64,000 nt of DNA, from contig JASPKZ010010273.1 of assembly GCA_030220185.1 (NCBI GenBank), positions 1,178,001-1,242,000 on the forward strand, given 5' to 3'. The position numbers and the translations under genes are program-made. Positions 21,280 through 31,602 of the stretch are shown here, one piece after another. The notes beneath the pieces were generated by a model. The model was not told the DNA's origin. It saw only the letters and a list, made by a program, of their open reading frames with translations, and ran no database searches. This stretch comes from Diploptera punctata. Lineage: Eukaryota; Arthropoda; Insecta; Blattodea; Blaberidae. Within the stretch, counting starts at the first letter, position 1, and each line of letters begins with the position of its first letter.

Positions 21280-22241
21280 ACTATTTAAATCATGTCCCAA
21301 ATGAGAGTAAATGACCAATCACGTTTCAATGAATTTTGTTTTATAACCAAGCACAGTTGTGTTTCACCTTGATATTTATCGAATTCTGTGTACCAAAATA
21401 AAGAAAGCTCCTCCTTTTTAATATTCTGAACAGGTCATAGTATTATTTTGCAGTGACTGACTCTAAAAAATACGTTGAATATAGCAAATAATGAACCCAG
21501 ATTCCTTCGACTTACACATTTGATAATTGTGTGTTCAATAATTGTATTTTTAAATACTGATTTTACCGAGTTGTTTCCGAAAAAAATGAATTAATAACTT
21601 ATAATGTTGTTTATAATATACAGTTTGATGTGTTTCATTTTTTCTCCACTAGAGTGCATTCTTACACTATTGCGATCTAATTTGGCAATAAATAATATGA
21701 TCCAGTTGCAGTGTATGTACAAAAGAAGCCATAACCAAACATTTCTCATTTGTTTTCAAACATCGCCGTTTACATTAAATATATCCTATAACTATTTTAA
21801 AATAACTATTTAAATAATGATTTGTGAGTAAACAGCTTTAATTTTATTCGTTAAATATGAGATATCTTCGGAGGACTGCAGGATACACACTACTAGATCA
21901 CAAAAAAAATGAAGACATCTTAGAAGAATTACACATGGAATCTTTAGAAAACAAAATTTCTGATTATAAGTCAAGATGGATACAACATGTTCATCGAATG
22001 GAAGATCACAGAATACCCAAACTAATGTTAAGATTTCAACCTGCAGGAAGAAGACCAGGACGTCCACTCAAAAGACTTCTGGATGGTGTTTCTCTTGAGG
22101 CCGAAACAGGTCAACAAATGGCCTAAATTCGTGAATGTACTATGATGATGATGATGATGATGATGATAGTCCTAACAAATGCCAGTCTTGATTTCCAAAT
22201 CCTCTAGATAAATTGGAAATCACTCGTGGCATTACTTATGA
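21280..22241 (-). mobile_element. R-family TIR element, copy 3, split by LINE-B
   Basis: It opens aactatttaaatcatg, has CCAAT in 'gaccaatcac', 'agctcctcctttttaa' and 'catcgccgtttacatt', then breaks at 21857 (ttcgttaaata). It resumes at 22169 with 'gtcctaacaaatgcc' and ends at 'gtggcattacttatga'. In uninterrupted copies those parts are contiguous as ttcgttaaatagtcctaac. Confidence 0.8.
21858..22168 (+). mobile_element. LINE-B 3' tail nested in R copy 3
   Basis: It encodes an open stretch including RRTAGYTLLDHKK, ILEELHMESLENKISDYKSR, HVHRMEDHRIPKLMLRFQP and GRRPGRPLKRLLDGVSLEAE. It ends 'gcctaaattcgtgaatgtac' with a (gat)n tail to 22168. Only ata is repeated at both junctions, so the TSD is 3 bp or not resolvable. 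This copy is younger and less damaged than 8112..8520. Confidence 0.88.
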
Positions 22242-22834
22242 CAATTTGAACACTTGTTTTCTACCACATTTTTGCCACCTAGGGATGTAAATCTCAAAAG
22301 GTTTGAAGTCATCTCTCTGCTCACAGCCACAAGGTTGTCTAAGTTAGATACTTTGTTTTGTTATTATGAACATAGCATTAAATTTGACAATTTGTGAGGT
22401 AGGGCAGTGTTGACCTTCAAATTGGAGGTTAGTAATTCTGACCACACTGAAACGGATTGTAACAGGAGCAGACTGACTACATGGCTCTGCAGTTGAAACT
22501 TGACACGCATTCTCGGTGGTCCACTACTGCAAGTAAGTGGCCATAAAATAACTGCCTTCCACATGTGCGTTTACAATATTTTGTTCTAGTGACACTGAGA
22601 ATTTCGTATGGGGCCCGCATTATTAAAATATATTATAATTTATAAAACTCGGGAGATACAATAATAAGATGTAGTTACAAACTCCATCCATATTATTCCT
22701 TTTTTTCCCCTCCCATTAACGCAGTTTAATCTCTCACCTTATATGCACTTTTATCCGGGCCTTACAGTGGTACGACCAGTCGGGAGAGGGAATTTAACTA
22801 TGGATAACACACAACATACTTTTTTGACTACACA
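22242..22834. other. Spacer
   Basis: No gene recognised. Base composition is slightly less AT-rich than average at 22270..22570, where a 66-codon minus frame without a domain occurs. Confidence 0.45.
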
Positions 22835-23050
22835 AAAGGACATGGAGGAATCCCTGAATGAGTGATCAGCTCAATGCCAGGGCATCCTCCGAGACAACAC
22901 AATATTAAGATGAAACAAACCATTCACACACACATTCATACTAAACATGGCGAATATTATGATTATGATGGCCAGATGTTGTTCGAGGACAGTTTGGGGC
23001 TTTATGTTTTCTAACATTTGTCTTACAGATGAGGAAAAACCCCAAAAAGA
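22835..23050 (-). mobile_element. SINE-B-related remnant (antisense)
   Basis: On the minus strand 'ggggtttttcctcatctg' with 'aagacaaatgtt' and 'gccccaaactgtcc' matches the conserved middle of SINE-B. The flanking 3' part ('ggatgccctggcattgag') differs, so it may be a SINE-B subfamily or a different SINE sharing the central domain. Confidence 0.5.
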
Positions 23051-23067
23051 TCATCACTCAGGAAGCA

Positions 23068-23366
23068 AGCTCCTAGAGTGATCCCGCTACAGGGCTCAGG
23101 AGGTCCTCGGAGAAGTAGGAGGTCAAGGCTCCCACCTTTTTAGACAATAGGCACAAAATGTTAGCCGGGTTTATCATCCCTCCGTGACGGCCCAAGAAAT
23201 GCCTTGTACTCATTTCCATTAGAGGCTGCGTTGAATCCTGAGCCATGACCCAGTTATAAGGTTTAGGTATGCTTTTTTTAAGCATACCTCACCGGGACTC
23301 GAACTTCCACCTTCCAGGCTTGTAAACATATTGTTTTAACCAACTACGCTATGGCGTTCCCCGAAT
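23068..23366 (-). mobile_element. SINE-A copy, diverged (antisense)
   Basis: It runs from the antisense 3' part 'gtaggaggtcaaggctccca' through 'cttgtactcatttcc' to the tRNA-like head ('accgggactcgaac', 'gctatggcgttcc'). The mid-section has an inserted short inverted stretch, ggtatgctttttttaagcatacc. Confidence 0.8.
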
Positions 23367-24039
23367 TTCGTTGCTATAGGCCTATGCGTGTTAATTTGTA
23401 ATTGCAGTATTCAACAAATTTTAATTTTAATCATATGACAGGCATACAAATTGATATTACCCCTGCCTAAATACTCTAATGATAACTAGATGAAATTTGG
23501 AATGTGTTTTGTCTAGACCATAATTTAAAGTTTACTATTTTTTCCAATGTTTAAATCTGTACTTATTTCATAAGATATTCACATATGTATAAAACATTAT
23601 TATAAAACGAATTTTAATAGTTTACTAATTAAATATTAATTTTGATATGAGTTTTTAAAGTCTGAAAAAGCCGAATTCTAGGCTACCCAATTTTGAATTT
23701 ATGTTTAAAAGTGACTGAGTTATATAGGCCTACGTTTTGCAAAACTTATTTTTTCTTTAATTTGAGTCACTTTTTTGTTACTTTTTAATTTGTTTCTTCT
23801 TTGTATTTGTATACTCTTTACAAATGTGTAAAACTAGAAAGATACAGAAAAAAAAGTCATTCTCTTCGTTTAATTATTGGTGTAGATTAGATTAAAACGA
23901 CGATGAGCTCGGGTTATCAATGTCCGTAACACGACTTTTCATAAGCTCTTTGTATTATAGTATCAATCATTGTTTGTAATGAATGGAAATGTAATCTATT
24001 TTACGGTGTTATGTATTTTGTCATGGTATTCCTGGATCC
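23367..24039. other. AT-rich spacer
   Basis: No gene. TAGGCCTA occurs at 23377 and 23725. Confidence 0.5.
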
Positions 24040-24480
24040 GACACATCCAACATTCGCACACTACTTATGTCGCCATTTTAGGGATTGCGCCCAAGCTCTC
24101 AAGGAGGGGTTTCAACCTCTCTTTGGCTCTACTCTGCCTTAAGGTACCACATAGGCTCAGAGTCGAGAGGAAGTACACGGAAGTGCTCCCTCCTCCTGGA
24201 TCACCACAACCACATATTTTAAACACATGTGGTTTGCCAGACCAGAGTATTTTTCCTAAATTAGACAAGTAAAATACGATATGAAATGAATTAATGAATA
24301 AATGAAGATGAAATTATATGTTAAGGGAAGGAAGAGAAGTGGAGTGTGTCGGTGAGAAGAAATTCGAGAAACGGGAGAACGCCGAGAAAAAAATAATCCG
24401 GTATGGCCTATCACAAACCCCCCTCCGGAACCACCAGGATTCTAACCACGCGTCTACCGAGACGGCAATTGTTACTGTAA
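24040..24480 (-). mobile_element. SINE-E copy (antisense)
   Basis: In antisense it shares with 42900..43380 the blocks 'cgacacatccaacattc', 'aggctcagagtcgagagg', 'gatcaccacaaccacat', 'ccagacc', 'ggagtg' and 'cgggagaacgccgag', and the head 'ccaggattctaacc...accgagacggc'. Length is about 440 bp. The overlapping open frames at 24065..24268 and 24314..24521 are part of the repeat. Confidence 0.75.
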
Positions 24481-26361
24481 GAAACATTATTTTCAACTTT
24501 CAGTTCCCGAATTGCATTTGATGCTGTATATATGCATTTTTCATTATAAATATCTGGTCAAAGGAATGATAAAATGTAATAATTTAAAATTATGAACGAA
24601 TTATTTGTTTTTTATTGAATATTTAATGTTGATTCTTAGACCATTACATTAATAAGCTGGCATAATATTAACATTCCCAAGAAAAATACTAGAATGGGTG
24701 GCATCGGGTAAAACGAAGGAGTATTATTTAAAATTTTGGGAAAGCAGAATTTGTTATTATAGGTTATTTTTATCTTATTTTGAATTATCTTAATTTATTA
24801 AATAGTCAAATGAAGACTAAAAGATTAAGATTGTTGTAAATAAATTAAAAATATTTAATAAATTTAGTAATTTGATGCGTTAAAAAATGCACAACATTTT
24901 CGAAAATTGTAACATGGATTGATGGTGATTCAAGCAGCATTAGGGAAATGTATGGACGATGGTGATTGGAATGACAGATATAGGTGAAGGAGAATGACTG
25001 TAGATTAATTGGACAGAAATATGCTGTGAAACCTGCTAAATAAAATAAATAAAATAATTAACATTCATCATTGGAACCTGTGAGTTGTGTTTGTAAGCTA
25101 GTGAATTAACGATTGGTTAAATCCATCTATATCCCTCCTTTTGTAACATCCCACTCCAAAGGGACCAGTTCCGAATGTTTAGCAATGTTCACTGTACTTT
25201 CCAAACATGTATATTGAGAGGAAAGTCAACCCAGTAAGTATTCTGAATATTTAAACTATCAAGAGAAGCTGCTCGGTCTCCTTGTCATTTAAATACTTTC
25301 ACATCAACTGAGGTTAAAATTACTTTTATGTTGATAAAGGAATATGTTGTTTAATTTATGTGTATTTATGCAGATCTTGAATATGTTGTTTAATTCATGT
25401 GTATTTATGCGATCTTAAGACTCCAAGTACTGTACATAAATTTACAAGTTTTAGAACACCACTATTCAATTAAGAGGAAGTACTAAAAGCAGTTTAATAT
25501 TACTCGCAAGATTTTGATCTGCCTGCGTTACATTGAATAATCAAATAAGATGGTGACAAATCGCAATTTTCAGTACATTTTTGTAAACTATTAAATTGCT
25601 ATACACATTACGAACTAAGTATGCAATTTAAGTATATTGTACAGTCTTATTTTGTGCCTGTCTAAACGTAGGTAAAATACGAGTGGAGATCAGAGCAAAG
25701 GAGCGCGGAGGGATGATGCAGTCTGAATTCGGGAGGATCAAACAATTTTACTGTGGAATTTTTACGAAATTGACAGTTAAATCCAAAATGTAATAATGCG
25801 AATTTCACATCATATTTCGATAAAATGGGAAAAAAGGCACGATCAATTAGAAATATATTATAGTAGATGTAGCAAAAATTTAGGGTGGAGCTGTGTGTAT
25901 ATAAAACTGGACTGGCAAGCAGCCTAGCCTGAACTTGAGGCCATGAGGGTCAGAAGCAAAGTTCAAACCTTGTGGACCGTCGTCCGGTCTGCCTCAAGAA
26001 CCAGCTCCAAGCTGGACCATCACACTTCCTCCTGCAAACCGGTTTGGACACTATGAGATACTTGCCACAACACAACAAACACCTTGCAAATATACATATA
26101 GATAACGCCTGGCTATTATTATGATTAAATTACGATAAACTGTCACGCAATAAAATGTACAACATACAATTGTTTCTATTGATAGATGCATTTTTTATCA
26201 TATACTTGGGTACATATTTGAATGAAGGATGGAACAGGACCCTTATCATGTGAAATTTGGAATTATCTGAGAAGCTGCGAAAAATATATTTACCAATACG
26301 CGGAAAATGCGTCATAAAGAAGAACATGAAGGGGTATCTAAAGGACGTGGTTTCTTAGATT
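24481..26361. other. AT-rich spacer with small tandem duplication
   Basis: No gene recognised over 1.9 kb. A 38-bp imperfect tandem duplication, aatatgttgtttaatt..., lies at 25341..25416. A moderately GC-rich patch at 25915..26050 is unassigned. Confidence 0.5.
25341..25416. repeat. Two-copy tandem repeat, ~38-bp unit
   Basis: aatatgttgtttaattta then tgtgtatttatg(c)agatctt is repeated head to tail with one substitution and small indels. Confidence 0.85.
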
Positions 26362-27089
26362 GACTATTTAACTCATGCCCCAAATGGGAGTCAATGACCA
26401 ATCACATTTCAATGATTTTTATTTACAATTAATCGCAGTCGTTTTTCACCTCGATTTTATCAGTTTAATTTACCACTGTAAAATCAAGCTCCTCCTTTTT
26501 AACATTCTGAATAGGTCATAGCATTATTCTTCAGTGACTGCAGATTAGGCCCTATATATATAGTGCACGAATGTAACCTTATCGTAGTTGCGGGAAATTC
26601 TATAAAACATTTGTAGCAATTGATTATACCACAAAAAAAAAAAAAAGAAACCACTGTTTGCACTTTCTTAAAGTATTTTTTCCCAGGTAATAACGTACCA
26701 GAAAAATATAATTGAAATATTTACATCTTAGGATATCAGAAATTAATTAATATACAGTTTGATGTGTGTTATTTTTTATCCACTTGGGTGCATTCTTACA
26801 ACATTGCGAGCCTTTGGCAATAAATAATATGATTTGGTTGCAGTGATAAACAAGTGAAACATAACGTTTCTCATTTGTTTTCAAACATCGCCGTTTACAT
26901 TTAATGTATAAATATTTTAAAATAACTATATTTAAATAATGATTTGTGAGTAAACTGCTTAATTTCATTCGTTAAATAGTCCTAACAAATGCCACTCTTG
27001 ATTCCAAAATTCTCTAGATAAATTCACTCCTCACTTCGTGAGTTGTGAATGTATGATAATTTGGAAATCACTCGTGGCATTACTTATGA
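26362..27089 (-). mobile_element. R-family TIR element, copy 4
   Basis: It opens 'gactatttaactcatgcccc' and contains 'gaccaatcac', 'agctcctcctttttaac' and 'catcgccgtttacattt'. It ends with the hairpin part and 'gtggcattacttatga'. It carries the extra palindrome 'gataaattcactcctcac...gtgag' seen in copies 5 and 6. Overlapping frame 26747..26968 is not a gene. Confidence 0.85.
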
Positions 27090-27310
27090 TAAAATGATAT
27101 AGAATAAGGCGATTCGAATACTTAAATAACGTTGAAGAGAGATGTATCGTAACAAGGAATGTCAACATTAATATTTTATTCGAAAAGGTGGAAGGGGAGA
27201 CGATCTTTCACAGATTATTTTCTTCGTAAGCTAGGCATTGAATAATGACAATCAATTTTACAGCCCATATCAGTTTGAACTAAACACGGTTGACTATCAC
27301 TAAAAATTAT

Positions 27311-27753
27311 CATAAGTAATGCCACGAGTGATTTCCAAATTATCGATAAATTCACGACTCACGAAGTGAGGAGTGAATTTATCTAGAGAATTTGGAAATC
27401 AAGAGTGGCATTTGTTAGGACTATTTAACGAATAAAATTAAGCTGTTTACTCACAAATCATTATTTAACTATAGTTATTTTAAAATATCTATATATTTAA
27501 TGTAAACGGCGATGTTTGAAAACAAATGAGAAACGATAGGTACGCTTCTACTGCTTCTTTTGTTTATCACTGCAACCAGATCATACTATTTATTGCCAAA
27601 GGAACGCAATATTGTAAGGAGGAGCTTTCTTTAATATGGTAATCATAACACTGATAAATATTTAGTGAAACACGACTCTGATTGGTTGTAATACAGAAAT
27701 CATTGAAACGTGATTGGTCATTGACTCCCATTTGGGGCATGAGTTAAATAGTC
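27311..27753 (+). mobile_element. R-family TIR element, copy 5 (short form)
   Basis: It opens 'cataagtaatgccacgag' with the palindrome gataaattcacg...gtgaatttatc and ends gagttaaatagtc. The middle is deleted from 'cgcaatattgtaa' directly to 'ggaggagctttc'. The ATTGG pair is at 27681 and 27713. Confidence 0.85.
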
Positions 27754-28183
27754 ATAAGTAATGCCACGAGTGATTTCCAAATTATCGATAAATTCACGAC
27801 TCACGAAGTGAGGAGTGAATTTATCTAGAGAATTTGGAAATCAAGAGTGGCATTTGTTAGGACTATTTAACGAATAAAATTAAGCTGTTTACTCACAAAT
27901 CATTATTTAACTGTAGTTATTTTAAAATATTTATATATCTAATGTAAACGGCGATGTTTGAAAACAAATGAGAAACGATAGGTACGCTTCATCTGCTTCT
28001 TTTGTTTATCACTGTAACTAGATCATACTATTTCAGAATATTAAAAAGGAGGAGCTTTCTTTAATATGGTAATTATAACACTGATAAATATTTCGTGAAA
28101 CACGACTCTGATTGGTTGTAAAACAGAAATCATTGAAACGTGATTGGTCATTGACTCTCATTTGGGGCATGAGTTAAATAGTC
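27754..28183 (+). mobile_element. R-family TIR element, copy 6 (short form, tandem to 5)
   Basis: This is nearly identical to copy 5, head to tail with it, without spacer. It has its own slightly different central deletion (jumping from 'tactatttcaga' to 'aaaaaggaggagc'). The ATTGG pair is at 28111 and 28143. Close similarity implies a recent tandem duplication. Confidence 0.85.
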
Positions 28184-28970
28184 AGATTAAAGTTGTCACA
28201 GCTGATGCGCAATTGTTCAGAAATTGTCGAATCTAACTCGCAAATGTTCGTGATTCAACAGCTACAAAACACAGGGTGTTCTAACAAAACACATTTCGCA
28301 ATAAATAAAATAAAATAATATTGTATAAAATACGTAACTTATTTCCATTTTATTAATATAGGCTACTTTATTAAGAATTTAGTTCACTAAATACTATTTC
28401 AAAATACCACGCCAGTTTTCATCTCTATTCATATCGGTAAGATGAAAACTCTTGTGATATTGCCCGCGATAATATATTGCAAGTTCCGAAGTGATGAAAA
28501 TAACTGACATGTTAAACAATAGGCTAATACAATTCAACAAGCGAAGAGGATATCTAGAATCAATACTAATAAAATGCATTGTTTAAAAGCATTGAGGTGG
28601 TTAGTCATAAAATAAAATAAAAATAGAGGACGACGACACTGGCCTAAGAAGGTACATATTTTTATTTTATTTTATGGATATCTAGAAGAAAACTACAAAG
28701 TTAACGTACTATTCTTAAAATTTTCAACTCATAATTATTACTCGATTTAAGATTAATCATAATTTTGTTATAAATTGGAAAATTAAATATAACATTTCCA
28801 CTTAAATCTTATTTTATTGCCTTCAGCTTATACATCCAAGGCATTATAGAAACTTCAGACCGGTACGCATCCTGTTTTATGAATTTTGAGAACTTCAAAC
28901 ACATTATAAGTATTTAGAATCAACACTTTTGAAATTCATGTTAAAGCATCGTTGAGGTAATGTAATAAGT
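28184..28970. other. AT-rich spacer
   Basis: No gene recognised. Short (AAATA)n-like stretches occur near 28295 and 28605, the latter inverted around 28665. Confidence 0.5.
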
Positions 28971-29458
28971 TGTTAATTATGTATTTTTTTACCTGGTAAG
29001 TCAGTCGTCCTCAACTAAGCTATTAAACTTCTTCAAGTTATTCTAATATGGAGGCCTTTCGAAAACATTGTTTCATCTTCTGTGTTTTAACTGGAACTGA
29101 TGACTGAAGGTGTTGTATACGTTATATAATGGATTTATATCTGCGGTTATGTTCTCGTTGAGTAGGTCTTTATTCCTGGCTTCTTTTACACAAAGAGTAT
29201 AATAAGAACAGGACCAGCATCCTTGAAGACAAAGAGATTCTAAAAGAAGTAAGGAATAAAGACATATTCAACGAGAACATAACCGCAGGCATAAATCCAT
29301 TATACAACCTATACAACACCATCAGCCATCAGTTCCAGTTAAAACGCAGAAGATGAAACATTGTTTTCGAAAGGCATCCATATTAGAATAACTTGAATAA
29401 GTTTAATAACTTTGTTGAGGACGACTGACTTACCAGGTAAAAAATTATATAATTAACA
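28971..29458. mobile_element. Fold-back element, ~217-bp arms
   Basis: Left arm 28971..29188 and right arm 29242..29458 are inverted copies with scattered differences ('acctggtaagtcagtcgtcc' at each end). The right arm with its loop reads on + as EDKEILKEVRNKDIFNENI and INPLYNLYNTI. This vaguely resembles the C-terminal part of GIY-YIG-bearing Penelope-like elements, which often occur as inverted copies; that link is weak. No TSD was identified. Confidence 0.7.
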
Positions 29459-29911
29459 TCATATAACATCATAAGTATTTAGAAATAATAAAAAAAATGT
29501 AAATCTTAGCATGAATCACAGAAGTAGTAGAGTTCTTGTCAATCGGTTGGAACTATTGGCCCTTTCGAGAACGCGCGCCAGCGGACTGTTTTTTTTTTTT
29601 GCTAAATATGCCATCTTACAATCCTGCCAGCTTCCTTTCATTTTGGTTTCTTTAATAACAGATTTTAAGAAATGTGGATTATTAATCCATAGCTTCGGAT
29701 TCCGATTATAGGGTTGTCAACTAGGCAGCCGGATCTGCTTTCCTCAGTTACTGAGGCGCAGTTAGGACATTTCTTTCCGAACTAAATAACTAAGGTTTTT
29801 TTTTCGCCAATACACGGGTGGCTGCTTGCAGCGGAAAACTGGGAGATGGGGTTACCGCATTCCCAATACCATATATATATATATATATATATGACAAAAA
29901 AGAAAAATGAA
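29459..29911. other. Spacer with (TA)n
   Basis: No gene. A (TA)n run occupies about 29870..29892. The 204-codon minus frame 29782..30396 merely runs through TA repeats and SINE DNA. Confidence 0.5.
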
Positions 29912-29984
29912 TACCTGAACCGGGATTTGGACCCGGGACATCTAATTCTATACATTAGCGTGATATCTACTTCGCTATTCAGGC
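29912..29984 (-). ncRNA. tRNA-like head (pseudo-tRNA or SINE head)
   Basis: The minus strand gives a 72-73-nt cloverleaf-like sequence with pairing ends (GCCTGAA...TTCAGG). A stem CTAAT/ATTAG has loop GTATAGA, and T stem CCCGG/CCGGG is present with box B GGTCCAAATCC. Box A is poor. Probably a decayed tRNA-derived repeat. Confidence 0.45.
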
Positions 29985-30208
29985 ATCCCAGAGCAAACAT
30001 TAATTTTCCTTTCCTTGTAGGTCTATACAATTTTTTATCAATCATAAGAGGCAGCGGGATGCACCTGCAATGACATATTTCGGCTTCTATGGCAAGAAAG
30101 CATTTTAATGAATATATATATATATTTTTATATGTTATAACTATATTTTCGACATTTGGCAATGAATGGAAATATGATACGAAAAGAAAAAATAAATGCC
30201 TGAGTAAT

Positions 30209-30209
30209 A

Positions 30210-30246
<37 letters not shown>
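30209..30246. repeat. (TA)n microsatellite upstream of SINE-B
   Basis: A TA run ends exactly where SINE-B begins. Confidence 0.9.
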
Positions 30247-30250
<4 letters not shown>

Positions 30251-30552
30251 ACCGCTGTGGTCTCGAGGTAGCGTATTGCCTTGTCACGCAGCAGGCCCGG
30301 GATCGATCCCCGCTCGGGACAGTTATTCTGGGTGAGGTTTTTATCGGGGGTTTTCCGTACCTGTAAGACAAATGTCAGGAAAACTTTAAGGCCCAAACGG
30401 TCCCCGAAATCATATCGCCATCATCATCATCATCATCCTTCACCGGTGTGCTACCACCTACAATTCCCTAGTAAAGCTGCAAAGTATAGCACGAAAATGT
30501 TATGATTGCAAGTGAAAGAGCTGCCCTCGGGAAGAATTACTACGATGGATGG

Positions 30553-30555
<3 letters not shown>
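30247..30555 (+). mobile_element. SINE-B copy between microsatellites
   Basis: The head 'gtccaccgctgtggtctcg' and box B region 'gggatcgatccccgc' are followed by the conserved 'ggtttttccgtacctgta' block and 'cttcaccggtgtg'. The 3' end 'gaattactacgatggatgg' runs directly into (ac)n and (ta)n. A short internal stretch after ccggtgtg is missing compared with 10490..10826. Confidence 0.9.

Positions 30556-30643
<88 letters not shown>
30553..30643. repeat. Compound (AC)n(TA)n microsatellite
   Basis: About 55 bp of AC repeat is followed by about 36 bp of TA repeat, at the SINE-B 3' end. Confidence 0.95.
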
Positions 30644-30645
<2 letters not shown>

Positions 30646-31600
30646 GTTTATTACTTATTTATTTCTTGGTGTAGTCGAAGTCTAGAGTTACGCGACCAGT
30701 ATCTTTGCATGACGCTATTACTTTAACTTTCAGGTTAGTACTTGAGTGTTCTCGGTATGACGGTAATTATATGTCTGGGATATTTTAAAACAAGATAGAT
30801 TCTAGTCTTTTCAAGCATTCATTGCGCATTTAAGCAATACTGCAATAGTAATAGTTGTAAAGTGATTTGCCACACCGTAAATGGCTAGAAAATATATAAA
30901 TTATACAATATCTGTACCGGGTAATTGGATAACAGAATGTTGAAAAATGACGCGACAAGAGGGAAAATATGCTGAAACATGACTTTGAAGTTGAAGAGAC
31001 GCGAGAGGTCAGTTTGGCAAAACACTGAATAGACTTCATATTGTTTTGAAAGTTACATTGCTCTGTACTATTAAAGTTTTGATCAAAATCTTAAAAGTTT
31101 TGGGAGAAAATTACACATAATATGTAATGACAAAGTTATATCAAAATTAAAACATTAGTACGATCAATTTATTTATATAAGTTTTAAACCAAGAAGCTCT
31201 ATCCAAAATGGTAAAATAATCTGGCATAAAAATATTCAGTTTTGAATAATCTGAATTTAAAAGAAGAATGTTTCAATAATTGTGATGCTATAATTCATTA
31301 TTAATGACACAATATTTTATGATTTTATAGGCTCTCCGAAAGACGTTCTAAATAAATCGGTGTCTGGATAACATCTTTGGATAGGTAGCGGGCCGAGGAG
31401 TACATACATATGTAGGTGAAGTCAGGGCTCCTAGTAAGAATTCAGGTTGCTTATACTCTACATAAAGGAAAGTCTATGACACGGGTTACAAATTGTTTAA
31501 TAAAACTAGGGATCAAATATTAGCAATACGAAATACGAATTTATGTAAGAACATGTCAACCATTAAATAAATATTAAGAGCATAAGATAGAATCTTTCAA
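30644..31600. other. AT-rich spacer
   Basis: No gene or repeat recognised up to the TA that flanks the Tc1-like element. Confidence 0.5.
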
Positions 31601-31602
31601 TA

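Noticed and set aside
22970..23050. Independent regulatory element near 23 kb
   Set aside because: The conserved text is the central domain of SINE-B in antisense.
29782..30396. 204-codon minus-strand frame, the longest in the window
   Set aside because: It runs through two (TA)n tracts (IYIYIY), a tRNA-like head and SINE-B. Composition and overlap with repeats explain its length.
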